Assembly: GCA_019914995.1 (NCBI GenBank)
Contig: CM034126.1
Coordinates: forward strand, 7,693,001 to 7,757,000
Direction: 5' to 3'
DNA: 64,000 nucleotides
Origin: Acanthochlamys bracteata
Lineage: Eukaryota; Streptophyta; Magnoliopsida; Pandanales; Velloziaceae
Within the stretch, counting starts at the first letter, position 1, and each line of letters begins with the position of its first letter. The notes below the pieces were generated by a model. That model was not told where the DNA came from. It did no database searches and saw nothing but the letters and a program-made list of their open reading frames with translations. Below, one piece after another: positions 45,790 through 56,705 of this stretch. A program made the position numbers and the translations under genes.

Positions 45790-47545
45790 CTTTTCCTAGA
45801 TGTCTAGACGCACTTCTCCCAGTCCCGTTACCTATTCCTCAAAGTACGTTGAGAAGCGTGGTGGACAAGGTAATTACATAAATAAGACTCCTAGCTTTCT
45901 GTTAGAACACCTGCCACTAGGAAAGAAGATTAGTTTAGTAGCAATCAGCCACAAGAATCTAAGTTTACAAAAAATAATCAAATACAGGCAAAAGAAAATT
46001 CTTGTTCCTATCCAATAGAAGGACAATATCAACTTCTAGCAGAAAAGATTACCCAATGGATCTAATGGATAATTTTTTTCACCACAATTGAAGAAATACC
46101 ATTTTTTATTGTTAGAGCTATTTAAAGAGAACTACGCCTTAATAGATGAACTAGTTAGTTTTAACGAGCTTTCCTTTTAGAATCAGACATGCACCCATTT
46201 ATCTCTAAGCTTGAAAAAGAAGGGATAATTGGAGAAAATCTTAGAAATTCTGGAAAAATACCCTATAACTTGTAAGCTGACATTATTAAATGTAAGCTTA
46301 ACAATTAAAGCTGGTAAAATAGAAGCAACTCCTTTAAATCAAGACGATTTTAAGATGCATATTTCGGCGCTTTTATAGTTAAAACTAATTCAGAGATCAC
46401 AAAGTCGACATGTTCGCCATCATTTATAGTTAGAAATCATTCTAAGCAAGTAAGAGGTAAATCAAGAATAGTTATTAGCTATAAGAGATTAAACGAAAAT
46501 ACTATTAGTGATGGATATATCATTCCAAATAAGACAGATCTTCTAGATAGAATCGAAGAGAAACTTGTCTTTTCAAAATTTGAATGTAAGTCAGAATTTT
46601 GGCAAGTAGACTTGCATCTGATAGCATTCCATGTACAACCATCCCTATTCTAAGCGTCATTTCGAATGGCTAGTTATGTCATTTGGATTAAAAAATGCTC
46701 CATCTATCTTTCAGAGAAAGGTGGATGAGATCTTTATGAAGCACGATAAGTTTGTCCTTTGTTTATAACGATGACATTCGTGTCTTTAATAGAACCAATG
46801 CAGAACATTTAGGACACCTTCAGAAAGTCAAAAAAGAAATTCTAGATTGAACATTTAGGACACCAATGCAAAATTATTATTTCAAAGAAAAAGACGCAGC
46901 TTTCTAAAGGCAGTAGAATTCCCGGGAGTTATCATAGGAAAGGTCAGATTGAACTTCAAAATTGTGAATCTTATTCATGCTAGACCTTTCATTAAAGACA
47001 TGAACAAGTTTACTTGTCCTTTATATAACGAAACTAGCATAACGTGACAAAGAAAATTGAATTCAGATGCCATTAGACTTGTTCAAACAATTAAGACTAC
47101 AACAAATAACCTTATTGCGTCAGCTTTACCATTAGAAACTGTATTTAATAATCGAGACAAACGAATCAGATAAAGGATGGGGAGCAATACTTATTTGTAC
47201 ACCGAATAAGTATGTAGAAAAAGAAAAAGAATGAATTGTATGATATGCAAGTGGAAAGTACAAAGGAAAAGATAATAAGCTAGTATAGATGTAGAACTTT
47301 TAGCCATTAGTTTTGTGCTAGACAGTTTTAAGTTATTAATCTTAATAAAGGATGAATTAGTTATCAGAACTTATTTTGAAGCAATATTAAGCTTAATGAG
47401 AAGAGATCATCCAAGAGCCATAGACAGAATTTTAGGCATTAGAAACTTGTATATTTAGCATATTAAAACCACTCACAATCATGCGGTTGATTTACTCAGT
47501 AGAGAAGTTATAGAATATATTAAGAGTTCCTCTAACTAATTGCAT
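45790..47545 (+). pseudogene. Endogenous caulimovirid polyprotein relic (RT - RNase H)
   Basis: This is a decayed copy of a plant pararetrovirus. Recognisable parts in order: an N-terminal stretch from 45,800 that I cannot assign; RT from about 46,465 to 46,770 with the conserved block RMASYVMSFGLKNAP and IFQRKVDEIF (46,665-46,735), followed by a broken catalytic region; an RNase H-like part at 47,155-47,530 with SDKGWGAIL, YASGKYKG and AVDLLSRE. Stops and frameshifts are spread throughout, and no intact gene exists. The FGLKNAP-IFQR arrangement separates it from the gypsy copies in the window. The two-ORF layout with the next feature may suggest a Florendovirus-like lineage; that is a guess. 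Confidence 0.75.
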
Positions 47546-47551
47546 TTTACA

Positions 47552-48370
47552 AGATGAGTTCTAAAGTAAGGAAAAGGGTAAGAACACCAAGGCTCAAACT
47601 TCTAGCACTAGCAGTTCTCATAGACCTAGTTATTCAAACCAAACAGAGCGGCTTACTTTTGGAAACATTGATCTCCTATGTTTTCCACTAAGCAAGAGAA
47701 CATATATCTCCTCTCTTTCTTTTAACGATTTTTAATTGTTATTTGAAGCATTAGAAAGTGCACATAGAAACATTGGCATCAATTACTTGAGCGATGGTGA
47801 GTGCACGTAGGAACATTAAGACATAGCATGCATCCACAATCATTTCCACCTCTTTCTTACAACATATTGAGAGATGGTGAGAGGAATATTTTCTGTGATC
47901 ACTGCCTGAAGCTCAGAGACCAAATTGAAAGGGTAAGTAAGCTTACAGACCTTCTCGAGAAGAATAGAAAGAACTTTTCATAATTTTATGTGAACAAGAA
48001 TGAGAACTTTGTGAAGTAAAAACTCAGCTTAGACAAACTGTCTTTCAAATGACATAAAACCTTATTCTCGATAACACTAGTAAGTTTTCGGCTAGTTGAA
48101 CGGCAGACAGTAAAAACATATCAAGTCCGTTGATCCCTGTCCATTTGGGAAAATTGGTATACAAGTCCAGGCCGTGCAGGACACGGTCAAGATATCGACG
48201 AGATCGACTCTATCAGTTCATCTTCTAGAAGCCAGAAAAGATTAGAAAAGAATCTTAAAGAAAAAGAATCATTTAAAGAAGAACTTCAAACAAAAATTGA
48301 CAAGTTAAAGAAATATAAAGGTGACCCATTCTTTCACAAGAAAAGAAAATTCCTGACAGCTTTGATGTGA
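47552..48370 (+). pseudogene. Second ORF of the caulimovirid relic (unknown function)
   Basis: It begins at an ATG right after the RNase H region and is broken by stops. Lys/Glu-rich stretches such as RDQIERVSKLTDLLEKN and FKEELQTKIDKLKKYKGD look like coiled coil. No catalytic motif is seen. Its place directly downstream of the polyprotein is the reason for linking it to the virus. Confidence 0.45.
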
Positions 48371-49254
48371 CGCATACCCCACAACTATGTGGAAGTTATG
48401 TGGCCACGTCTCCAGACATATCCAACACCCAGGATTGAAAAGATTCTTCTTTATGTTACATCAATCATTAAAAGAAGATTCTCTTCTCCTTCTATCACCT
48501 TCTTCTAAGTCAACAAATATGTAACCTCTTGCAACCAATTAGTATCCAACGAGGGGAAGAGGAAGAGCAAGTAAGGAGAGAGAGAGAGGTACTCTTCTTC
48601 CTTCCTTCTTCATTATGTTAGTCTCTCAAGGCAGCCCCGAAAGGGAAACCCTACACGACCTTATTATGTATCTCTATGTAGAATATTGCTCGAGCCTCAT
48701 GGTGGAGGTGAGAGTGAATGTTTGCTTAGTTTCATACAGGTCATCAAGCCTCATGATGTAGGTGAGCTTGATATATATCATGTATTTCATTTGCATATGT
48801 ATATCTTATGTAAATCTCAAGTATGTTTTCTTCGTTCATATTATTGCCTTTTAATTACTAGCAGCCCATATGCTTCGGAATCATGTTTAATTACTCTCAT
48901 GAAACTCGTAGTCCACTAGTAAAAGTCTAGTAACTTTGGTAGTGAGGACGTACTGTGGAAAACGGTGTATATTGTTGAAGGTGGCATCTGAAATTAAAAA
49001 TTTATGAGAGTAAGACTAAGATAGTCTGTGCAGTAGTTGGAATCTATACATGGTACGTGTAAGGTTGAAACCATAAAACCAAAAACAATATAAACAAAAA
49101 TCCAAAAGTATTAGGAAACACATGGAGAAACATGTAAGGTTTAGTAGGGAGAGTACTGAGTAGGATTGAAATCTTATAAAACCTTCTAATGAAATCCTTT
49201 TCTTTTGAATCAAATATAAAATTCCCATAATTCCCACATTTTGGTATCAAAGCC
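48371..49254 (+). promoter_or_regulatory. Caulimovirid non-coding region ending in a tRNA-Met primer site
   Basis: No ORF of note. TGACGCATACCCCAC at 48,368 resembles the TGACG-type elements found in pararetrovirus promoters. A GA-rich stretch (GAGAGAGAGAG, 48,578) follows. TGGTATCAAAGCC at 49,242-49,254 matches the initiator tRNA-Met primer site used by caulimovirids. The spacing (about 0.7-0.9 kb) fits a promoter, leader and primer site. An alternative is an unrelated copia LTR ending at 49,237. Confidence 0.45.
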
Positions 49255-49680
49255 TTGTTCTGTTCTCTAGGATAAAATTTATGAACTACGGAAGTTAATA
49301 ACCATTCCATTCTATAAGAAAATTTTTTCTTATATTAGAAGACCATTTAGGAATACATTGAAATAGCTAGTACCTATAGTAGAGAAACTTCCAACTATAG
49401 TCTGTTGATAACTCCGATCAAATATTATATCTTGTTTTGCTGATATATATAATGGAGGGAGGGATATGCGTATATTGTCTATTGTGCGTTGTGCTGTTGT
49501 GCCTAATTTGAACCATCCGATCGCAAATGTAACAGTGTACATATGTGCGCAGTTGATTTTTGCAATTTTAGACTCAATTTAAAGATTTCGGCACTCTTCA
49601 AGGGCAAATGTGAATTTGCCTATTTGCGGAGGTCACATAACGTCAGAAAGAGTTGCATAAGGTCAAGCAATTTTAATTAC
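49255..49680. other. No gene seen
   Basis: Short stretch of mixed composition after the primer site; no recognisable coding sequence or repeat. Confidence 0.4.
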
Positions 49681-49685
49681 TAGTT

Positions 49686-49794
49686 AATTTTAACAAGTTC
49701 TTCAAAAAAGTGTTGTAGTACGACGGATAAGGTGGTGTGGTCTTTTATTTAAAAGGCATGAGTTCAAATCTTACTGAGAGAACTTGTTAAAATT
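49686..49794 (+). mobile_element. tRNA-derived SINE-like sequence
   Basis: It contains an A-box-like GATAAGGTGGTGTGG (49,726) and a B-box-like GAGTTCAAATCTT (49,760), spaced as in Pol III promoters. Between them CTTTTATTTAAAAGG could form an anticodon-type stem. It is bounded by a perfect 16-bp inverted repeat, AATTTTAACAAGTTCT (49,686-49,701) and AGAACTTGTTAAAATT (49,779-49,794). The 3' tail is not A- or T-rich, so this may be a fragment. Confidence 0.5.
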
Positions 49795-50205
49795 GTTTGT
49801 TAGATCATAATGAAATCGCACTTGGGTCTGACATGGATGCACCCAGCGCGACCAACATAGGTCGCACTAAGTACTAAGTGCTACCCACTATAACTTGGCG
49901 CAACTCAAGTGTGCTTGAAGTGGGTCGCACGGATCGCACTAGAATGTACATGATCAAACTCAATATAACCGTATTAGATCCGAGTGTGACTAAAATGCAA
50001 CTGTGTACGACTCTTTCAGAGTGTGATTCGAAGAGGACACCTACGAGACGCCACATCGTGGTTTCACATTGCTTGATCGATGTCCATAACTTAAAAAGAA
50101 AAAGCATGCTATAAGGATAATTGCTTATTTTTCATCCAATACAATACAAAGTCTCAACAAGAATGTATTTACCCGTTTGTTTGTCGTAGAACTTCAACAT
50201 GACTA

Positions 50206-51060
50206 ATGTTCCACGGATCGCCTTTTGAAGAGATGGTGCATTATTCCTATAATGGCCCAAGACCTCGAAACAAAGATTCAAACCCTTCTCCACTTTAAAT
50301 CCTTTTTTAAGTTGTACGCCCTTATTGTTAGCTCTTTAAAAGGGAGTTCTATAGCGATCCAAAGCCCTTACCTAATGTTGACAAGGAACACAACTCTTAT
50401 TTCCCCAGCAAATAGTTTGACATTAATCATCCCCACACGGATGATGCCCTTATGATATATTATACAGCCAATATATCTACAGCACAAAAGGATTAATGTT
50501 GTAGTTATTGCTAGTTTATGAATTTTCCATAAATAATGTGTCATTAACCAAGCAATGACCATCAGATGCTTCTAAGTTATATAGTTCTTCTACAACCAAT
50601 ACATAGACATATCCACATGGTACAACATAAGATAAACATAATATATCAAAAGTACAAACATTGTTACAAATTTTGATGCTAACTCAAAATCTGAATCAAA
50701 ACATTACCTCTGTAACTATAAGAATTATCTTTAAGGTTAATTTTATATTCATCATTTTTATTTGGTCACTGCACCAGTATTTGAAATGGATCACATCTTC
50801 TTCCGGTGGCAATACATCAGGATTATTAGTTGAACACTCGTTAGTTCCTTCTTTGCTCTATCGCAAGGTTGGTCTATATAAGGACATCTCGGGATAGCAG
50901 CCTTTTTCTAACCTTTTACTGTTCTCCTTCAAAGGCTTCTATTTTTCCAATTTCATACAGTTGAAGATCCTCCTTTGTTTCATAAAGAGTTGTTTCATTA
51001 TTTACAATATCTTCCTTCTTTTTTCCTAAAGGAGCTTAACTTTCTAGGATGGCTTCATAT
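50206..51060. repeat. Dispersed repeat, copy 1
   Basis: It aligns almost throughout with 58,858-59,720, starting AATGTTCCACGGATCGCCTT and including AAGACCTCGAAACAAAGATT, TTGAACACTCGTTAGTTC and GATAGCAGCC. It lies on the distal side of the copia gag remnant, so it may be the interior of that copia element. I did not recognise a protein in it. Confidence 0.75.
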
Positions 51061-51069
51061 AGAGAACCA

Positions 51070-51258
51070 TATCGAAAATATCATGTCTTCTTGCAGTGAT
51101 AACAATCATTGTCTGAACTCTCTTCAAAATTGTTCTCCTTCTTTTTTAACCTTTCTTTCATCTTGTTCCTTCCTGTGAAGCTCTTGAACTTCCTAATTAA
51201 TAATATCATCTTCATCATTTGAGAGAAAGAGAAACATATCTGTGGATCACTGGTATAC
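51070..51258 (-). pseudogene. Copia Gag C-terminal part, beyond the gypsy insertion
   Basis: On -: MMKMILLIRKFKSFTGRNK, KERLKKKENNFEESS and DCYHCKKT, the typical end of copia Gag with the first Cys pair of the CCHC zinc knuckle. It ends at the target site of the gypsy element and its N-terminal part continues at 56,706-57,404. Confidence 0.75.
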
Positions 51259-51635
51259 TGTTGCATTATGAAACTATAAAAACTAATAGAACTTATGCAG
51301 AGGCTAACCTAAGGTAAAAGAAACAACTTCATTCTTTTTCTTCCTCCCCTAATACATCAATCTAAGGCTTGCTACTAGAGTTTGTATCATAATATAACTC
51401 CCATCTAAGAATAATTTAAGAAAGTAAATAAGATACTACAATCTTAGTTTAACACTAATTCAGAAAGTAATAAGATACTAGAGTCCTACTTTATATTATC
51501 ATCCAGTAAGCCTCTAAAATTGGTTTGTGTTATATTTTGCATCCTGGACAGCTGGTGCAGCCCTTGGATGGCTTACGTTGCCGAAGTGAATGACCCCTAT
51601 CCACTGCTAGGGTGTTATCTACACAAAGTGTAACA
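51259..51635 (-). repeat. 3' LTR of gypsy element 2
   Basis: 377 bp. It matches the 5' LTR at 56,353-56,705 except for indels: it has about 38 bp more (51,521-51,559) and lacks about 12 bp (ACTTATTTATAG). The polypurine tract GGGAGGGGAA lies next to it at 51,636-51,645. Confidence 0.93.
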
Positions 51636-52870
51636 TTCCCCTCCCTTGAAAATCTGACTCGTCCTCGAGGCGTGGCATGTGGCAAGGAGTCAAAAGATGA
51701 AGGCAGGAGCGGAGAGTCATCAGGCACATGATGGGCATCCTTCAACTGAGAGATGTGAACAATAGGGTGTATGCGAGCTGTCGGAGGTAGGTCAGGCCGA
51801 TAGGCTACCGAACCAACTGCTTCTAAGATGACAAAGAGGCCATAGTACCGGTGTCGGAGTTTGGCGTGGCTGCGGGCAGCCATTGAACCTTGGCGGTGTT
51901 GTTGAAGCTTTAGGAAAACCTTGTCACCGGGTTGGTAATGCTTCTCACGGCGGTGTTTATCGACCAATTGTTTCATTCGATTTTGGGCACGTTGAAGATG
52001 AAAATGCAACTCCCACAGAACTTCGTCTCATTGTCGAAGTTGAACATCTAAGACGTCTGAGCGTAACGACCCTAAGGGAAAAGACACCAATGGTGGAGGT
52101 GGGCAGCCGTAAACAACTTCGAAGGGGGAAGTTTTGGTGGAGGAGTGAATGCTTGTGTTATATGAGTATTCAGTTCAATGTAAGTAACGCATCCAATGAC
52201 GAGGTCTATCCCCAATGAAATAGCGAAGGTATGTTTCGAGACCTCGATTAACGATTTCGGTTTGTCCGTCCGATTGTGGGTGGTAGGCCGAACTCATGTG
52301 CAAAGTAGTTCCTTGTAGACGATGTAATTCACGCCGAAATGAGCTAAGGAAGATGGGGTCGCGGTCGGACACAATGGTGGAGGGACAGCTTGCAAGCGTA
52401 CCACCACCTTGGTGAATAATCTAGCCACCGAGGTCGCCGAGTAGGGATGTTTCATAGCAATAAAGTGAGCATATTTAGATAGCCTATCTACGACGACCAT
52501 AATAACATTTTTACCTTCCGATAGAGGGAGACCGTCGATAAAGTCCATAGAGATATCCATCCAAATTTTGCTAGGAATAGGTAGTGGTTGCAATAGGCCA
52601 GCTGGTCGAAGAGCTTTCGTTTTTGCCTTAGCACAAGTTGCACATGCCGCAATATACCATTGAACATCGGATGTAATGCTAGGCTAGTAAAACGGCGCGG
52701 CCAGTCGTTTGTACGTGCGGAAATATCCTCCCCCCCAAATGCAGAGTTATGTGCCTCAAAAAGAAGTTGGTTGCGAAGAGAGGGTTTGGGGAACCCAAAT
52801 TCGATTTTTCTGCAATATAAGTCCACTGGTTTCAGCAACAGTGGTGCAAGAATTGTCACGAGCAAGAGCT
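51530..52870 (-). pseudogene. Integrase of gypsy element 2
   Basis: On -, a remnant of the zinc-binding region (about 52,780-52,700), the core with IWMDISMDFIDGLP (first Asp, about 52,545), DRLSKYAHFIAMKHPY (52,480), SDRDPIFLSSFRREL (second Asp, 52,365) and DGQTEIVNRGLE (Glu, 52,265). Then comes the C-terminal YYGLFVILEAVGSVAYRPDL block (51,830-51,790). The frame runs on into the 3' LTR and ends GCTSCPGCKI-stop at 51,530. Frameshifts interrupt it near 52,370 and 52,150. No chromodomain was recognised. Confidence 0.85.
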
Positions 52871-53460
52871 AGAAGTTCACTATATGCCGGATCATCTTTC
52901 TGAGCATGTCGTAAATCTTCCCAAAATGAAGTATGTAGAGTTCTGAAGGCTGGCAGAGAAGCTCCAGTGCATCTAGATAGCGCATCCGCAACAACATTTT
53001 GCTTGCCTTCCCGGTATTCGATTTGATAATCATACCGCATAAGTTTGACAAGCCACTTAAGTTGTGCTGGTGATGATAAATGTTGTTCCAAAAGGAATTT
53101 CAGACTAAGGTGGTATGTTTGGATAACTAAGTGGTGTCCGAGCAAGTAAGGCCGCGAATATTGTACGGCAAGAACTAATGCCATTAATTCTTTTTCATAT
53201 GTGGATTTTACAACCGCTGTAGGGGAAAGCGCCTTGCTGAAAAAAGCAATGGGGCGGTTGGCTTGAGTGAGAACGGCACCAATGTCTTTGCTCGAGGCGT
53301 CCGTTTCCTCTGTGAATGGTAATGAGAAGTTTGGGGCAACTAATATCGGTGTTGTTGTCATAGAAGTTTTGAGCTGAGAGAAGGCGTCTTGTGCCTTATT
53401 TGACCATGCAAAAGGAATCTTTGTTGAGCAAGGAGGTAAGAGGGGCAGCCATGACGCCAT
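52756..53460 (-). pseudogene. RNase H (and end of RT) of gypsy element 2
   Basis: A 234-codon open stretch. TEETDASSKDIGAVLTQ carries the first catalytic Asp, STYEKELMALVLAVQ the Glu, and VVADALSRCTG the Asp near the end. The order and spacing are normal for the Ty3/gypsy RNase H. RNase H removes the RNA strand of the RNA-DNA hybrid. Confidence 0.87.
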
Positions 53461-54233
53461 AGTTCTTCACAAAGCGCATATAGTATCCAGTTAAGCCAAG
53501 GAACCCTCTTAGCTCTGTTAGAGAAGTAGGGACTGGCCACTGCAACATCACCTGAATTTTAGAGGGCTCGGCAGCAATGCCCTTTGCAGAGACCACATGA
53601 CCCAAGTACTCCAATTGGTGGCAACCAAATTGGCACTTGTCATAGTTGGGCATATAATCGAGCTTTGCATAAAACAAAAATCACAATTTCGAGGTGAAGC
53701 AAGTGATCCTGCCAAGATTTACTGTAAATGAGAATGTCATAAAAAAAATGAGAATAAATCTGCGCAGGTACGGCCGAAATAAATCATCTCATCAATGACT
53801 GAAAAATAGCCGGCGCGTTCGTCAATTCGAAAGGCATCACTAGAAATTTATAATGCCCGTCGTGAGTTCGAAAGGCGGTTTTATGGATATCATCCTCCTT
53901 AACTTGAATTTAATGATAGTCGGATTTGAGATCGATCTTGGAAAAATATTGTGCCCCATATAACTCATCTAAAAGTTCGTCGATGATAGGAATCGGAAAT
54001 TTATCCTTGACGGTAATATCGTTCAATAAACGATAGTCGACGCAAAATCCCCAAGAGCCGTCTTTCTTCTTTACTAGCAACACTAGGGACGAAAATGCCG
54101 AAGAGCTTGGCCCAATAATACCTTGAGACAGCATCTCTTTAATGATGCTTTCAATCTCAACTTTTTGAATATGAGGGTAACGAATATGGTCTAACATTTG
54201 CCGGAGGTGCACCGGGCAGTAGTGGTATAGCAT
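53396..54233 (-). pseudogene. Reverse transcriptase of gypsy element 2
   Basis: Open segments on -: 54,233-53,910 with [20 protein letters not shown] and [11 protein letters not shown], and 53,677-53,396 with QLEYLGHVVSAKGIA and ELRGFLGLTGYYMRFVKNYG. The catalytic region between them (about 53,730-53,750) is shifted, and the usual FFDDILIYS reads FYDILIYS, so one of the two essential Asp residues is lost. Confidence 0.87.
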
Positions 54234-54235
54234 AA

Positions 54236-55240
54236 TAATGAGACCTCATAGGCGGAATACCTAAAATATGTTGGAAGAGTGAGCTATATTGAGTGAGGAG
54301 TTGCTCCAAATCCACTGGCAGCAAAGGGGTGCTCTCTATTTTGGAATACGGCGTGATAGCAAGTAGTCGGATAGAGCAGAAGGTGGAGCCTGAGCATAAG
54401 CTAGTTAATTGAGAAACGCCTCCTTCGTGAATACCACGTAGAATAAATTTCTGGTTATGTAGGGTGAAGCTCATTTCAGAACCGCGATAATTGCTAACAA
54501 TATCACCTAAACTTTCTAACCAATGGATCCCTAAGACAAGGTCCATGCCGCCCAGAGGAAATGGATAAGCATCGATACTAAATTTGTGCCCTGGACTGTT
54601 AAGGGAATGGCATTATGGATGAACTCAATGGAGTGTGGGCGGCCATCGTCAAGTTCCACTTTCACTGGCCGAACGGGAGTTGGTGGTAGTCGGAGGTGTT
54701 TGGCCAAATGATCTGCAATAAAATTATAAGTGCTACCGAAATCAATGAGAATAAATACCTCTTGCTTTTTTATCATGCCAACAATGCGAAGAGTTTGAGG
54801 GCCAACTAGGCCATGACTAGCGCTGAGAGATAATGTTGCCTCCTCTGTAGAGTGGTCAATTGAGTTCATGACTCCTTCCTCGTATTCGTCCAGTGTGTCT
54901 TCACCTAAAATTGAGTACAGTCGACTAGTGCATCTATAGCCTGTTGTGTATTTAAATGCAAAGGCCTTTAGCTTTCCGTTCACTGATTTCTGCAGTAGAG
55001 AGAAGAGGATGTGTTTATTGCTGGAAGATGTGGTGTATGATGTAGTCATAGCAGCTGGAGATGGAGTAGAAGCAATTGAATTGGTAGCTATCGCTGATGA
55101 GGTAGTACTGCGGTTTGCAAAAAATTTGGTAGAAGCGCCAGAAGGATGCATCATAAGACTGTTTTTGTTCGCACATCCTCGCAAGCATGTACGCTGTTTG
55201 TAAGTTATTAGGCTGCCTTGACATAACTTCTAAAGAAATG
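54236..55240 (-). pseudogene. Gag C-terminus, zinc knuckle and protease of gypsy element 2
   Basis: PNNLQTAYMLARMCEQKQ (55,215-55,160) is the conserved end of the gag domain. The knuckle reads AFAFKYTTGYRCTSRLY, with the first Cys residues lost. The protease follows with VFILIDFGSTYNFIADHLAK (about 54,755-54,695); the active site is DFGST instead of DSGST. MDLVLGIHWLESLG (54,546-54,505) is the end of the protease. Confidence 0.83.
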
Positions 55241-56337
55241 CGACGAGATAATCCACCACAAATGGCCGATAAGGTCAGCTTCTGTAGTGTGTGGTAATCT
55301 TATCCGAAGGTCTTCAAATGCTTTCTCATAGTCGGCTACTGACCGGTTTGGGTGAGTTGCTTGAGAGCATAACTTGGATTTCCAAATGCCGTAGGACCAA
55401 ACGGGAAGAGTATAGCATCAGTTAACTCTTCCCACGAATGGTTTGGATTATCCCTTTCATAATTTTGATACCAACGATTGGCTTCGTCATGCAAGTACAT
55501 AGAGACTATAAAAACCTTGTCTCATTGAGATGTTTGATAGTACCGAAAATATCAGTTTGCTGAATGAATCGACTCATGAGGGCCCGAGCCGTTAAAGGTT
55601 GGAAATTTATATTTATCCCATGGGATGTACTGCTGATGCTCCATATGGCCAGTGTAGGAAGATCTGAGAGGATTTGGATGTGTGGTTTGAGGGTGCTGAA
55701 GGTTATTGGCTGTGTAGAGAGGAGTATTGCCCAATGTATGTATGGGTTGTGTGTGGGCAATACCAGCCGAGCCCTGTTGGAAGGAGCCAAAGGTGGAAAC
55801 AGCGGGGTTGTTGGTTTGGTAATATGGAGATAGGCCAACAGCGGGAAGATTGTTGTTTGGTTAGTTAATGAGTTGTGTTTGTGTTGGAAATTGGGATGTG
55901 GTGTTAGGATAAGTAGGTGGAAGGTTTGTATGTGCATTCTTTGAAGAAGAGGCTTGGCCAAGGGGTCTATTTGATAAGTGTAGGTGTGGCCATGTTGATC
56001 TTGGGGCAATGGTTGTTGTTGGTATCAGTGGACCTGAGGTAGTGGTCAGCAAAAGTGAAGGGTTGGGTTGAAGGTAAGGGTTGCAATGGATGTTCCTAAA
56101 GAATGATGATGTTGTTGTATCTCACACAACTCACGACGTTGTTGACGAATTTTCGTCGTCATATACGCAAATAGAGTTGTCAAGTGGTTGAGTTTTTCAT
56201 GAAGGCTTGGTTCGGCACTGGGATTGATAGGGGTGGTGGGAACTTGCAGGAAATTTCCAGCATTAATAGTTGATGTAGATATCCGAGAAGTAGGAGAAGT
56301 CGGTGAAGCAGCAGCGGCGCTGTCCATTGGAATCGAT
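55241..56337 (-). pseudogene. Gag N-terminal part of gypsy element 2
   Basis: Starts just after the primer site (MDSAAAASPTSPTSRI, 56,325). It goes on with LHEKLNHLTTLFAYMTTKI and RRELCEIQQHHHSLG, a coiled-coil-like region, and a Pro/Thr/His-rich linker (56,009-55,600). The gag core is at 55,600-55,240 in shifting frames (PLTARALMSRFIQQTDIFGT). Several stops. Confidence 0.7.
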
Positions 56338-56349
56338 GCTCTGGTACCA
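56338..56349 (-). other. Primer binding site of gypsy element 2
   Basis: TGGTACCAGAGC on -, three bases inside the 5' LTR; one base from TGGTATCAGAGC, complementary to initiator tRNA-Met. Confidence 0.88.
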
Positions 56350-56352
56350 ACT

Positions 56353-56705
56353 TGTTGCATTATGAAACTATAAAAACTAAAAGAACTTATGCAGAGGCTA
56401 ACCTAAGGTAAAAGAAACAACTTCATTCTTTTTCTTCCTCTCCTAATACATCAATCTAAGACTTATTTATAGCTTGCTACTAGAGTTTGTATCCTAATAC
56501 AACTCCCATCTAAGAATAATTTAAGAAAGTAAATAAGATACTGCAATCTTAGTTTAACACTAATAAAGAAAGTAAATAAAATACTATAGAGTCCGACTTG
56601 ATACTATCATCTAGTAAGCCTCCAAAATTGCCCTTGGATGACTTACGTTGCCGAAGTGAACGACCCCTATCCATTGCTAGGGTGTTATCTGCACAAAGTG
56701 TAACA
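56353..56705 (-). repeat. 5' LTR of gypsy element 2
   Basis: 353 bp, TG...CA ends, pairs with 51,259-51,635. TATTTATAG at about 56,463-56,471 is on the coding-strand side a possible TATA region (CTATAAATA); it is missing from the 3' LTR. Confidence 0.93.

Larger units (their letters stand above)
51259..56705 (-). mobile_element. Ty3/gypsy element 2, nearly full length, with target duplication
   Basis: 5447 bp from LTR to LTR, flanked by TATAC at 51,254-51,258 and 56,706-56,710. It has a 5' LTR (56,353-56,705), primer site, gag, protease, RT, RNase H, integrase, polypurine tract and 3' LTR (51,259-51,635), in the normal gypsy order. LTRs start TGTTACACTTTGTG and end ATAATGCAACA on -. All coding parts carry stops or frameshifts, so it is not autonomous now. 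It sits inside the gag of a copia element. Confidence 0.93.

Noticed and set aside
55506-56009. 167-codon ORF on - as an independent gene
   Set aside because: It is the Pro/Thr/His-rich linker region of gag in gypsy element 2, between its primer site and gag core.
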